A DNA stretch of 64,000 nucleotides, from positions 1-64,000 of the forward strand of contig NZ_BAFT02000099.1 of assembly GCF_000308475.2 (NCBI RefSeq). The letters are read 5' to 3'. The notes under the pieces were generated by a model, which saw only the letters and a program-made list of their open reading frames with translations, did no database searches and was not told the origin of the DNA. This stretch comes from Nocardia brasiliensis NBRC 14402 (GTDB lineage: Bacteria; Actinomycetota; Actinomycetes; Mycobacteriales; Mycobacteriaceae). How positions within the stretch are numbered: position 1 is the first letter of the stretch; every line of letters starts with the position of its first letter. Below, one piece after another: positions 16,655-25,022 of the stretch. A program made the position numbers and the translations under genes.

Positions 16655-16839
16655 CGCCTGCCCTTGCGCTGTGCCGACTGCAACAGCCCCGGCAGATCGA
16701 GTTCACCGTCGAGCCAGCGGCCGACCAGCAGACCGAGCACGGCGAACAGCAGGACGATGGTGAACGCGCCGAAACCGCCGAAGGCGCCCGCGAAACCGAG
16801 CGCCAGACCGACCGCGAGGCAGATCGCTGTGGCATTCAT
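16651..16839 (-). CDS. Small membrane protein of the Asp23 cluster
   Basis: A 62-residue protein with two tightly packed hydrophobic segments (about residues 4-20 and 24-42, Gly- and Phe-rich) and a short charged tail. Small membrane proteins like this (DUF2273-type) recur in asp23 operons and may anchor or space the Asp23 layer. It starts one base after the Asp23 gene's stop codon and overlaps the next gene by four bases. Confidence 0.7.
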   Translation of the reverse strand: MNATAICLAVGLALGFAGAFGGFGAFTIVLLFAVLGLLVGRWLDGELDLPGLLQSAQRKGRR

Positions 16840-17337
16840 CTACTGCACCCGGCTGCTCGGTGCGGGTTCCTCGTCGTCGCCCGGGATGAACACATCGTTG
16901 ACGTTGATGTTCACCTCGACCACGATCAGGCCGGTCATCTGCTCGATCGCGGTGATCACGTTGCGCCGCACCGCCCGCGCCAATTCGGCGATGGCGACCC
17001 CGTATTCGACGACGAGTTCGAGATCGACGGCCGCCTGCGTCTCGCCGACCTCCACCGAGACGCCCTGGCCGATACTGGCCGACGCGCCGGGGATCCGGTC
17101 GCGGATCGCGCCGAACGCGCGGGCGGCGCCACCGCCGAGATCGTGTACGCCGCGCACCTCGCGCGCGGCCAGGCCCGCGACCTTCTGCACCACGATATCG
17201 GCGATGGTGGTGGTGCCCTGGTCGCTGGCGAGCTTGCTGTCCTTGTCGGCCGCGGTGACGGTCCGGCTCGGCTGGTTCTTGGTGTCCGCGGCCGTCTTGT
17301 TCTCGGTGTTCTTGTCGGTGCTCGTCGTCGCGGTCAT
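16840..17337 (-). CDS. Asp23/Gls24-family protein with charged N-terminal arm
   Basis: The clearest Asp23 protein here: 165 residues, with a polar N-terminal arm (about 1-45, rich in Lys, Thr and Asp) before the core. The core has TTIADIVVQKVAGLAAREV, the GIA-type helix (YGVAIAELARAVRRNV) and the closing strand IVVEVNINVNDVF. I chose ATG 17337 because AGGAGG sits seven bases upstream, the best ribosome site in the operon, which suggests this is the most highly made member. The upstream in-frame extension overlaps the neighbouring region and is rejected. A 95-base gap separates it from the previous gene, so an internal promoter is possible. Confidence 0.88.
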   Translation of the reverse strand: MTATTSTDKNTENKTAADTKNQPSRTVTAADKDSKLASDQGTTTIADIVVQKVAGLAAREVRGVHDLGGGAARAFGAIRDRIPGASASIGQGVSVEVGETQAAVDLELVVEYGVAIAELARAVRRNVITAIEQMTGLIVVEVNINVNDVFIPGDDEEPAPSSRVQ

Positions 17338-17432
17338 GCCAATTCCTCCTGATTTCCCTTGGGGTACAGCGGATTCGCTTGCTATGGATGGACACTTGGA
17401 CGGTCCGATCGTCACGGGTGCGCTGCTGTGAG

Positions 17433-17753
17433 CTAGGTAACTCTCCCTTCCCCGCCGAACGCCGCGGCCTCGAGATCGGTGACCACCAGCCGCAATCGGG
17501 CCTGCGACCACGGCGTCCCGGCCAGCGCCGCGCGCACGGCCTCGCTCGCCTTGTCCAGCAGCGGCGTCAGCGGCAGTTCGGCCGCGGTGACCCGGATCTC
17601 GACCCGGGTCTGGGTCAGATCCACCGCGAATCCCCTTGCGTCCCATGGCCACCAGGCGGGCGGCTCGGTGCCGAGGGTGGTCGCGGGGCGGATGCCGTCG
17701 ATGGTGTCCAGCGCGGCGAGGATGGCCGCGATGACGTCGCCGGAAGAATTCAC
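17433..17753 (-). CDS. Hypothetical protein of the Asp23 cluster
   Basis: A 106-residue protein I cannot assign to a named family. It has an N-terminal helix (VIAAILAALDTIDGIRPA) and a strand (VDLTQTRVEIRVTAAELPL) followed by a helix. This is the same alpha/beta rhythm as the Asp23-like proteins around it, so it may be a diverged member. It overlaps the preceding gene by four bases (ATGA at 17750-17753). Confidence 0.6.
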   Translation of the reverse strand: MNSSGDVIAAILAALDTIDGIRPATTLGTEPPAWWPWDARGFAVDLTQTRVEIRVTAAELPLTPLLDKASEAVRAALAGTPWSQARLRLVVTDLEAAAFGGEGRVT

Positions 17754-18124
17754 TGCCGCTCCGGTTCGATATCGAGAATGGACACCGACACCTCGTCGAC
17801 CGCCTGACCGGTCTGCTCGAACACCACCCGCGAAACCTCCTGTTGCACTGCCTGACCGATCACCGCCGCGGCGCGTTCGGCCGAAATCACCAGATCCACT
17901 TGCACACTCAGCGCACCCGACGCGCTCCGGCGCACCCGCACGCCCTCCGTCGGGGCGGGGTCGGCACTGGTGAGCCGCTGTTTGCTCACCCGCAGCAGCG
18001 ACGAGACCAGGCCGCGCACACCGGGTTCCAGCCGGATCACGCCCGGTGTCGCACGGGCCGCGTGCGCGGCCACGGCGGCGATGACCGGCGTCTCGATCAC
18101 CACCTCGGACACTACGTCGGTCAT
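17750..18124 (-). CDS. Asp23-like protein
   Basis: A 124-residue protein. The VVIETPVIAAVAAHAARATPGV opening (given here only as its core) and a late strand (LSVQVDLVISAERAAAVIGQ) with VDEVSVSILDIEPE match the Asp23/Gls24 plan: helix, strands, amphipathic helix, strand. It overlaps the sigma-partner gene upstream by four bases (ATGA at 18121-18124) and so is made together with it. Confidence 0.7.
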   Translation of the reverse strand: MTDVVSEVVIETPVIAAVAAHAARATPGVIRLEPGVRGLVSSLLRVSKQRLTSADPAPTEGVRVRRSASGALSVQVDLVISAERAAAVIGQAVQQEVSRVVFEQTGQAVDEVSVSILDIEPERQ

Positions 18125-18717
18125 CGCGGCGCGTCCCCTGTGTCCTCGTAGATATCGGCGACCACCAGGTCCAGCGTCGCCAGCTCGAGACCGACCTGCG
18201 CGGCCAGCGCCGCGCGCACCCGCTCGCGCACCACCGGCAGCGCGGCGCCGACGGTGGTGTGGCCGAAGCGGATCGCGACCGCGAGTTCGACCGCCAGCTG
18301 GTTCGCCCCGTCCGTGCCCGAGCCGACCCGGCGCACCCGGCAGTGCCTGGCCCGCACGCCCGGCACCGAGTCGGCGGCGTAGCGCAGCACGGCAGCCACG
18401 GCTTGTTCGCTCACCTCCACCACACCGGGCATGGGTGTCGGCAGGCTCAGCGTCCGGCCGCGCCGGGCCTCGGCGCGCACCGCGGACATGATGCGCCCGG
18501 TGAGATCGGGCGGCGCCGGATCCGGCTCGTCGATCAGCTCCTTGGTCGCCGCGCGCAGGGCCAGCAGACTGTCCCTGGCCGACGCGCAGTGCGGGCAGGT
18601 GTTGTCGTGTTCGTCGCCGAGCCCGGCCTCGACCGTGTCCAGCCGGTCCCAGACCTGTTCGATCTCGCGCCCGCAGGGCAGCAGGTAGTCCTGTTCGGTC
18701 GTGCCGTTCACCGCCAT
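18121..18717 (-). CDS. Zinc-binding anti-sigma-type motif fused to Asp23-like domain
   Basis: A 198-residue fusion. Residues about 8-60 form a short helical domain with His-x3-Cys-x2-Cys (HDNTCPHC, about residues 37-44). This is the signature of zinc-binding anti-sigma (ZAS) domains that hold ECF sigma factors. Residues about 90-195 have an Asp23-like pattern (VVEVSEQAVAAVLRYAADSVPGV and ATLDLVVADIYED). No membrane segment is present. ATG 18717 has AGGTGA upstream and overlaps the sigma gene by ten bases, the usual arrangement for a sigma/anti-sigma pair. It is the likely regulator of that sigma factor and may couple it to the Asp23 layer. That is inference. Confidence 0.78.
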   Translation of the reverse strand: MAVNGTTEQDYLLPCGREIEQVWDRLDTVEAGLGDEHDNTCPHCASARDSLLALRAATKELIDEPDPAPPDLTGRIMSAVRAEARRGRTLSLPTPMPGVVEVSEQAVAAVLRYAADSVPGVRARHCRVRRVGSGTDGANQLAVELAVAIRFGHTTVGAALPVVRERVRAALAAQVGLELATLDLVVADIYEDTGDAPR

Positions 18718-19274
18718 GGTTTCATCACCTCGGACAAATGGGCTCGCGCCCTGGCTATCCGGCCACGCACCGCCGTCGTGTTCACCTCGACGATGTCGCC
18801 TATCTCCTCGTAGGAAAGCCCGTGTACCTCGCGCAGCAGCCAGCAGGCGCGTTGTTCGGGCGTGAGCAGTTGCAGCGCCGCGTTCAACGCCGCCAATTGC
18901 GTGCTCACCTGCACCGCGTGCTCGGGTTGGGTGTCCGAACGCGGCGATTCGGTCGTCTCCGGATCCACCTCGACCGTCGGCCTGCGGGCCCGGATCACGT
19001 TCAGACAGCGGTTGGTCGTCATGCGATAGAGCCAGCCGACGAACGCGGCGTCCTCGTTGAGCTGCGGAAGGCGGCGCCAAGCACCCAGAAACACCTCCTG
19101 CACCACATCTTCGGCGTCGGCCCGGTCGGCGAGCATCTTGACCGCGAGCCGAAACATCTGCGCCTGATAACGCACCACGAGCTGCTCATAGGACCGCATA
19201 TCGCCGTCGCGCGCCCGGCTCACCAGGGTCGCATCGTCCGGCGTGGTCTCGGCAACCGTTTCGGTCGTGGTCAC
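18708..19274 (-). CDS. ECF sigma factor heading the Asp23 operon
   Basis: An RNA polymerase sigma-70 family protein of 188 residues. Region 2 spans about 25-95 (YEQLVVRYQAQMFRLAVKML, then ADAEDVVQEVFLGAWRRL). Region 4 spans about 120-180 (LTPEQRACWLLREVHGLSYEEIG, then TTAVRGRIARARAHL). There is no extra C-terminal domain. I chose GTG 19274, because GGAGGAGGT lies four bases upstream. A GTG at 19307 would place that ribosome site inside the gene. It is the first gene of a nine-gene minus-strand operon and diverges from csbD. Confidence 0.88.
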   Translation of the reverse strand: MTTTETVAETTPDDATLVSRARDGDMRSYEQLVVRYQAQMFRLAVKMLADRADAEDVVQEVFLGAWRRLPQLNEDAAFVGWLYRMTTNRCLNVIRARRPTVEVDPETTESPRSDTQPEHAVQVSTQLAALNAALQLLTPEQRACWLLREVHGLSYEEIGDIVEVNTTAVRGRIARARAHLSEVMKPWR

Positions 19275-19445
19275 AGCACCTCCTCCACCGCTTGCCCGTA
19301 AAGACACCGCGGATCGGAAACCGTCACGGCCCAGTATGACGTGATCGTTGTCTCAGTGGTTGCTGCGTGCGCTTTCCCCCGCGCGCCGTGTCTCTAGGAC
19401 ATGCGCATCCGACCGGGAGGCGCGCGAACGCAGCAGGAGGTTTCG

Positions 19446-19652
19446 ATGTCTCTGAGCGACAAGATCGGCAACAAGGTCGACGAATTCGGCGGCAAGGCCA
19501 AGGCGGCCGCGGGCAACGCGACCGGCGACGAAGACCTGGCTGCCGAGGGTAAGGCGGATCAGGTCGGGGCCGCTGTCAAGGGCGCGGTGGAAAACGTCAA
19601 GGACGCCATCGGCGACGCGGTGGACAAGACCAAGAGCGCACTGGGCAAGTAG
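19446..19652 (+). CDS. CsbD-like stress protein
   Basis: A 68-residue, highly charged Ala/Lys/Asp-rich helical protein with the CsbD core (DKIGNKVDEFGGKAKAAAG... ADQVGAAVKGAVE). CsbD proteins are induced in the general stress response of Bacillus (sigma B); their biochemical role is unknown. ATG 19446 follows AGCAGGAGG at good spacing. It diverges from the ECF sigma/Asp23 operon, so that sigma factor could control it. A strong hairpin follows its stop. Confidence 0.85.
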   Translation: MSLSDKIGNKVDEFGGKAKAAAGNATGDEDLAAEGKADQVGAAVKGAVENVKDAIGDAVDKTKSALGK

Positions 19653-19662
19653 CCCGCGCCGC

Positions 19663-19693
19663 GGTGTGCGGCCGGTTTGCCCGGCCGCACACC
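19663..19693 (+). terminator. Hairpin terminator after csbD-like gene
   Basis: A perfect 13-bp GC-rich stem (19663-19675 with 19681-19693) closes on a TTTGC loop. It starts 11 bases after the csbD-like stop. It also shows that the next gene cannot sensibly start at the ATG at 19664, inside the stem. Confidence 0.85.
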
Positions 19694-19720
19694 GTCTCCG
19701 GCTCGAACAGAGGTAAGACA

Positions 19721-19912
19721 GTGACCGAACAACGACCGGCCCGGATCGCGGGTATCGAACAGGGCACCGCGGTGCTCGCCGCGGCGACCTCACTCGCGCT
19801 GACCATCGCGGTCGCGGCGCTGACGCATTCGCTCGGCGCGACGGTCGCGGCCGGCGCCAGCATCGTGGGCGGGCTGGTGCTCGTGCTGAGCATCCTGCCG
19901 CACAAAGCCTGA
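19721..19912 (+). CDS. Small two-helix membrane protein
   Basis: A 63-residue protein with two hydrophobic segments, about residues 15-33 (AVLAAATSLALTIAVAALT) and 39-58 (TVAAGASIVGGLVLVLSIL), and a short basic end. I recognise no family. I chose GTG 19721 because AGAGG precedes it and the longer ATG start lies in the terminator stem. It follows the CsbD-like gene and may be read through from it. A role in envelope stress is only suggested by position. Confidence 0.6.
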   Translation: MTEQRPARIAGIEQGTAVLAAATSLALTIAVAALTHSLGATVAAGASIVGGLVLVLSILPHKA

Positions 19913-19915
19913 CCG

Positions 19916-19944
19916 GCCGCGCGCGTCCGCACTAGGTGCGCGGC
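19916..19944. terminator. Hairpin between convergent genes
   Basis: Nine-base arms (19916-19924 with 19936-19944), matched except for one G-T pair, flank an 11-base loop. The right arm covers the stop region of the minus-strand hydrolase gene, so the hairpin lies where both transcripts should end. Confidence 0.6.
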
Positions 19945-20753
19945 TTCTGCAACGCCTCCTCGACCGCCGCGAGCGCGTCGACCGGCGTGCGGTTCTGGCC
20001 CTTCTCGTTCTTGCCGAGCTGCTCCCAGCCCAGGCCGTCCGGCCCACGCAGCTGGGTCCAGATGTCGCGCGTCTTGTCCAGCAGCTCGCGCTGCTCGAAC
20101 TCGTTCAATGCGGACATGAATTCCTCCTCTATTCCGACGCCGCAGGCCGCGGCGAAATCCTGGGGCGACATGCCGTAGGCGATGTTCATGTCGCAGTCGC
20201 CGAACGGCGGGCAGCCCTCGGGCAGGCCGCCGCCGTAGCCCTGGCCGTCGGTGTATTGATGCGCGATCTGACCGGGCAGGTTCGGATTGCGGCCGTAACC
20301 CGCGCCGACCATGCGCAGGCCGGCGGGCCGGTGCGACCACATGCCGAAGAAATCACCGCTGTTCGCGTAGCCGATGACCCGGCGGGTGTCGCCGAGCCAG
20401 TCGGCGACGCTCCAATAGGTCGCGTTGAGCGCGTCGGAATGATCCCCGCCGGGATTGCCCCCGGATTCGACGTCGATCATGGTGATCATCCGCGGGTGCG
20501 GACCGCCCACCCGGGCCACCATGTCCCGGTGGACCTGCACCGTCTCGTCCCAGTTCGGGCGCCAGTAGAAGTACACGACGAAACACGCCAATCGGCCGGA
20601 ATCGACCGCGCGACAAGCCCAGTCGTAGTTCGCGGCGAAGTTGGGATCGCGAAAAGTACCGTCGTTGGAGCGGAAGCTCAGGATGCCGAACGGGTAGGAA
20701 TCGTCCACCGGCGCCTGAAAATATGACACATCCGCGAAGAGGCTGTCGACCAT
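19932..20753 (-). CDS. GH25/phage-lysin-like glycoside hydrolase-fold protein
   Basis: A 273-residue protein. The N-terminal 200 residues form a TIM-barrel-like domain, with DVSYFQAPVDDSYPFG at the start, a WACRAV helix, FVVYFYWRP, MITMIDVESGG and RVIGYANSGDFFGMW. The Asp-x-Glu in IDVESG matches the catalytic pair of GH25 muramidases. The C-terminal tail (DIWTQLRGPDGLGWEQLG) is a segment I associate with actinophage lysins and related host proteins. There is no signal peptide. I chose ATG 20753 for its GGGAGA site and because the fold starts right after it. It has no phage genes around it, so it may be a domesticated lysin. The substrate is not shown. Confidence 0.72.
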   Translation of the reverse strand: MVDSLFADVSYFQAPVDDSYPFGILSFRSNDGTFRDPNFAANYDWACRAVDSGRLACFVVYFYWRPNWDETVQVHRDMVARVGGPHPRMITMIDVESGGNPGGDHSDALNATYWSVADWLGDTRRVIGYANSGDFFGMWSHRPAGLRMVGAGYGRNPNLPGQIAHQYTDGQGYGGGLPEGCPPFGDCDMNIAYGMSPQDFAAACGVGIEEEFMSALNEFEQRELLDKTRDIWTQLRGPDGLGWEQLGKNEKGQNRTPVDALAAVEEALQKPRT

Positions 20754-21055
20754 TTGTTCTCCCTCGATTTCGTCTGCCGAAATTTCCCCCGAGTAGTGGT
20801 CGCCTCCGCCGAACACCCCTCGCGACGTCGTGAGACGCCGATGAAACGTGGGTGAAGGGCCTGCGCCGGAGACTGTTGTTCGTCAGTTGGAATGTCCCGG
20901 CGCCCATGCGGTGCGACGGACCAATGTTGTCGCTGGTCGGCCGCGGTTCGGAAGCGAACGGTCGGATGAGCGAACCGGGCGTTCCATTTGTTGGACCACG
21001 AGCGATAAGAACGACGTGCTCGGTTCGTTGCGTTATCTGCATGGGAGGACAGAGA
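20754..21055. other. Divergent intergenic region, no gene seen
   Basis: This stretch holds the promoters of the hydrolase (minus) and the IclR regulator (plus). A near-perfect dyad centred on CGACGTCG (about 20819-20834) and a looser CGAGC...GCTCG pair about 50 bases before the IclR start are possible regulator sites. Reading frames here show no family features. Confidence 0.5.
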
Positions 21056-21805
21056 GTGAGCGAAGCGACGATCGAACGGGCGGCTATGGGGGGCCGCGGC
21101 GTATTGGAGGGTGCATTCGCCCTGTTGGAGGTCCTCGCGGAAGGGGACGAGGTCGGCTTGACACAGCTGGCCTCGGCCGCGGGACTGCCGAAGGCCACGG
21201 CCTACCGGCTGCTCAACCAGTTGGTCGTGGAGGGCGCGGTGCAACGGCGCAGCGGCCGTTATCAGATCGGCCCCCGGGTGTATCGGCTCGGGCAGACCTG
21301 GCAGCCCGCGCGGTTGCTCAGGGCGGCCTCGGCGCGGCCACTCGGGCAGTTGACCGCGGCCTCGGATCGCGGGGGTTTCAGTCTCGCCGTGACCGATCGG
21401 GGGCACACGATGTTGATCGGCGGCATCGGGCGCGAGATCGATGAGATCTTTCCGCTGCGCGCGGGCGTGCTGCTGCCGCCGGGCACGGCGGCGGAGCAGG
21501 CCCTCGCCATCGGGCGTACCGTCACCACCCCGCCGACGGGCTATTCCCAGCGGGAATGGAGCAGGCAATTGGCGGTGACCCGGGAACGGGGACTCGCCTA
21601 CGACACCGATATGACCCGGTTCGGGCTGGCGTGTGTGGCGGCCCCGGTCCGCGGACCGTCCGGCGAGGTGGTCGCCGCGCTGGCGGCGACAGTGGCAGAC
21701 CTGCCCCGGGTGCCCGCGGTCGCGGAGGCGGTGCTGCGGGCGGCGGGTCTGGTGAGCGCGAACCTCACCAGGCTGCTCAGGTCGACCGGCGCGATGTCAC
21801 TGTGA
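21056..21805 (+). CDS. IclR-family transcriptional regulator
   Basis: A 249-residue regulator. The N-terminal winged helix (about 12-75) has LTQLASAAGLPKATAYRLLN followed by LVVEGAVQRRSGRYQIG, typical of IclR. The C-terminal ligand domain (about 90-245) ends with the family segment MTRFGLACVAAPVRGPSGEVV followed by ALAATVADLP. I chose GTG 21056, with GGGAGG upstream. In-frame ATGs further upstream would add an unrelated N-terminus. It is convergent with an amidohydrolase gene rather than divergent, so the target is not obvious. Catabolic genes outside the window or autoregulation are possible. Confidence 0.88.
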   Translation: MSEATIERAAMGGRGVLEGAFALLEVLAEGDEVGLTQLASAAGLPKATAYRLLNQLVVEGAVQRRSGRYQIGPRVYRLGQTWQPARLLRAASARPLGQLTAASDRGGFSLAVTDRGHTMLIGGIGREIDEIFPLRAGVLLPPGTAAEQALAIGRTVTTPPTGYSQREWSRQLAVTRERGLAYDTDMTRFGLACVAAPVRGPSGEVVAALAATVADLPRVPAVAEAVLRAAGLVSANLTRLLRSTGAMSL

Positions 21806-21812
21806 AACCGGT

Positions 21813-21838
21813 TGGCGTCCGGCGCGGTCCGGACGCCA
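21813..21838. terminator. Bidirectional hairpin terminator
   Basis: A perfect 10-bp stem (21813-21822 with 21829-21838) with a six-base loop lies in the 44-base gap between the converging IclR and amidohydrolase genes. Confidence 0.85.
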
Positions 21839-21849
21839 CACCGGCGCGG

Positions 21850-22929
21850 TCAGTCGTGCGCGATGCCCGCGCACCAGACCTTGGTGATGGTGCGGGTCGC
21901 GTGGATGTCGGCGAGGGGGTCGCCGTCGATCAGCACGAGATCGGCCCGCTTGCCCGGGGCGACGGCGCCGCGATCGGTGAGCCCGAAATGCTCGGCGGGC
22001 AAGCTGGTCGCGGCCTGCAAGGCCTCGGCGGTAGAGAGTCCGGCGGTGACCAGCAGTTCCAGTTCGCGATGCAGGGAATCACCGTGCGGCGGCTGGTACG
22101 GCACGCCCGGGGTGCTGTTCGCGTCGGTGCCGGCGAGCACCGCGACGCCCGCGGTGTGCAGCGCGGCGACGGTGGCGAGGCAGTCGGCGAAGCCGAGGAC
22201 GCCCTGCGCCTTGGCGATGCCCTGCATCATCGTGAGGGTGGGCGTGGCCACCCGCCCCTCGGTCGCCATCCGGTGCACGTCCTCGGCGGGTACCTGCCCG
22301 TCCATCGGGACGTGCGTGATGATGTCGGCGCCGATATCCAGCGCCAGGGCGTAGGCGGCCAGCGACGTGGCGTGCACGACGGTGCGCAGATTCCGGGCGG
22401 TCGCGGCCGCCACCACCGCTTTCGCCGTCGCCGCGTCGGGGCCGCCCGCGCCCGGGGCTTCCAGCATCAGCTTGATGTAGTCCGACCCGGCACCGGCCCG
22501 CTCGGCGACGAAGGTCTCGGCGTCCTCGACACCGCGGATGACGGCCTGCTCGGCCAAGCCGGGTAGGTGCGCGTGCACCCCGCCCGGGCCGATGATCGGC
22601 ACGCCCGCGCTGCGAATGTCGGTGGTACCCGGTCGATTTCGCAGAGCGTCCAAGCGCTCGGACGGCCAGGTGGCCATGTCGAGCGCGGTGGTCACGCCGT
22701 GCGCGGCCAACTGGTCCAGCGACTCCGCGCCGGACACGTGGACGTGCGCGTCGATCAGGCCCGGTAGCAGGACCGCCCCGTGGCCGTCGACCTCCTCGGC
22801 CCCGGCCGGGTCGGTGCCGATCACCGCCCCGTCGATCACCACCGTCGTCGGCTCGGTGAGTCTGTGCCCGTCGAAGACCCGAACGTTGCGCAAGGCGGTT
22901 TTCCCGTTCGCTGGGGCTTCGACAGTCAC
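21850..22929 (-). CDS. Imidazolonepropionase-like amidohydrolase
   Basis: A 359-residue metal-dependent hydrolase of the amidohydrolase superfamily. The metal-site pattern is complete: His-x-His in GLIDAHVHVSG, a probable carboxylated Lys in SDYIKLM, His in VVHATS, His in ITHVPMDG and Asp in LAGTDANS. An N-terminal beta sandwich strand set (LRNVRVFDGHRL) and its C-terminal return (RADLVLIDGDPLADI) close the fold. Relatives hydrolyse cyclic amides or dipeptides, and the substrate cannot be named here. No signal peptide is present. It stands alone between two convergent neighbours. Confidence 0.85.
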   Translation of the reverse strand: MTVEAPANGKTALRNVRVFDGHRLTEPTTVVIDGAVIGTDPAGAEEVDGHGAVLLPGLIDAHVHVSGAESLDQLAAHGVTTALDMATWPSERLDALRNRPGTTDIRSAGVPIIGPGGVHAHLPGLAEQAVIRGVEDAETFVAERAGAGSDYIKLMLEAPGAGGPDAATAKAVVAAATARNLRTVVHATSLAAYALALDIGADIITHVPMDGQVPAEDVHRMATEGRVATPTLTMMQGIAKAQGVLGFADCLATVAALHTAGVAVLAGTDANSTPGVPYQPPHGDSLHRELELLVTAGLSTAEALQAATSLPAEHFGLTDRGAVAPGKRADLVLIDGDPLADIHATRTITKVWCAGIAHD

Positions 22930-23052
22930 GCGGACCTCCGGTGCGGGTAGTCGTCAGCGGCGGGATGCAACCGCTCAGCATGGAACGTTAGTAGCCGTCA
23001 ACCCATTTGTCCGCACACGAAGTGGTAACACCTTGCGCATGGTCGGATCGCG

Positions 23053-24165
<1,113 letters not shown>

Positions 24166-24179
24166 GAGTGGTGTGTTCC

Positions 24180-25022
24180 TTACTTGATGGCGCCGAAGGA
24201 CAGGCCGCGCACGAGCTTGTTCTGCGCGATCCAACCGGCAAGGACGACAGGGAGCGCGGAGAGCACCGCGGCGGCGGACAACCGGGCCCAGTACAACCCC
24301 TCGCCGGTGATGAAACCGACGAGGAAGACCGGAATCGTCTGTGCCTGAACGGCAGTCAGGTTCACCGCGAAGAAGAATTCGTTCCACGAGAAGATGACGC
24401 AGATCAGCGCGGTCGCGGCGATACCGGGTGAGACGAGCGGCAGGATCACCTCGCGCACCGCGGTCCACAGGCTCGCGCCGTCCATGCTCGCGGCCTCGAG
24501 CAGCTCGCTCGGCACCTCGAGGAAGAACGAGCGCATCATCCAGACCGCGATCGGCAGGTTCATCGCGGTGTAGAGCACGACCAGCGCCCAAATGTTGTCC
24601 AGCAGACCGATATCGCCGACGATCACGTACAGCGGCACGATCGCCGCGACCACCGGCAGCATCTTGGTGCCGATGAAGAAGAACAGCGCGTCCTGGGTGC
24701 GCCGCACCGGCCGCAGCGACAGCGCAAAGGCGGCGGGCAGGCCGAGCAGCAGCACCAGGATCGTCGACATCGCGGTGGCGAAGGCGGAATTCAGCAACGT
24801 GGTGCCGATACCGCTGTCCAGCACCGCGGCGAATTGGTCCAGCGTCGGGGTGAAGAACAGTTTCGGCGGATCGGTGTAGGCGTCGGCCTCCTGTTTGAAC
24901 GCGGTGAGCACCATCCACAGCACCGGGAAGAAGAACCCGATGCCGACCACCCAGGCGAGCACCGTCCAGAGCAGGCCGCTGCGGCTGCGCCTGCGGCGGA
25001 CCGGAACCTGTTGCGCGGTCAT
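24180..25022 (-). CDS. Polyol/sugar ABC transporter permease (MalG type)
   Basis: A 280-residue inner-membrane protein with six hydrophobic segments. It carries the EAA loop that docks the ATPase (ELLEAASMDGASLWTAVREV...LPL, about residues 190-215). The C-terminal GLSFGAIK ending is typical of MalG-type permeases. It overlaps the first permease by four bases (ATGA at 25019-25022). Confidence 0.92.
   Translation of the reverse strand: MTAQQVPVRRRRSRSGLLWTVLAWVVGIGFFFPVLWMVLTAFKQEADAYTDPPKLFFTPTLDQFAAVLDSGIGTTLLNSAFATAMSTILVLLLGLPAAFALSLRPVRRTQDALFFFIGTKMLPVVAAIVPLYVIVGDIGLLDNIWALVVLYTAMNLPIAVWMMRSFFLEVPSELLEAASMDGASLWTAVREVILPLVSPGIAATALICVIFSWNEFFFAVNLTAVQAQTIPVFLVGFITGEGLYWARLSAAAVLSALPVVLAGWIAQNKLVRGLSFGAIK

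Noticed and set aside
19664..19720. Longer start (ATG 19664) for the small membrane protein
   Set aside because: It lies inside a perfect 13-bp hairpin following the CsbD-like gene, while GTG 19721 has its own AGAGG site at the start of the hydrophobic protein.
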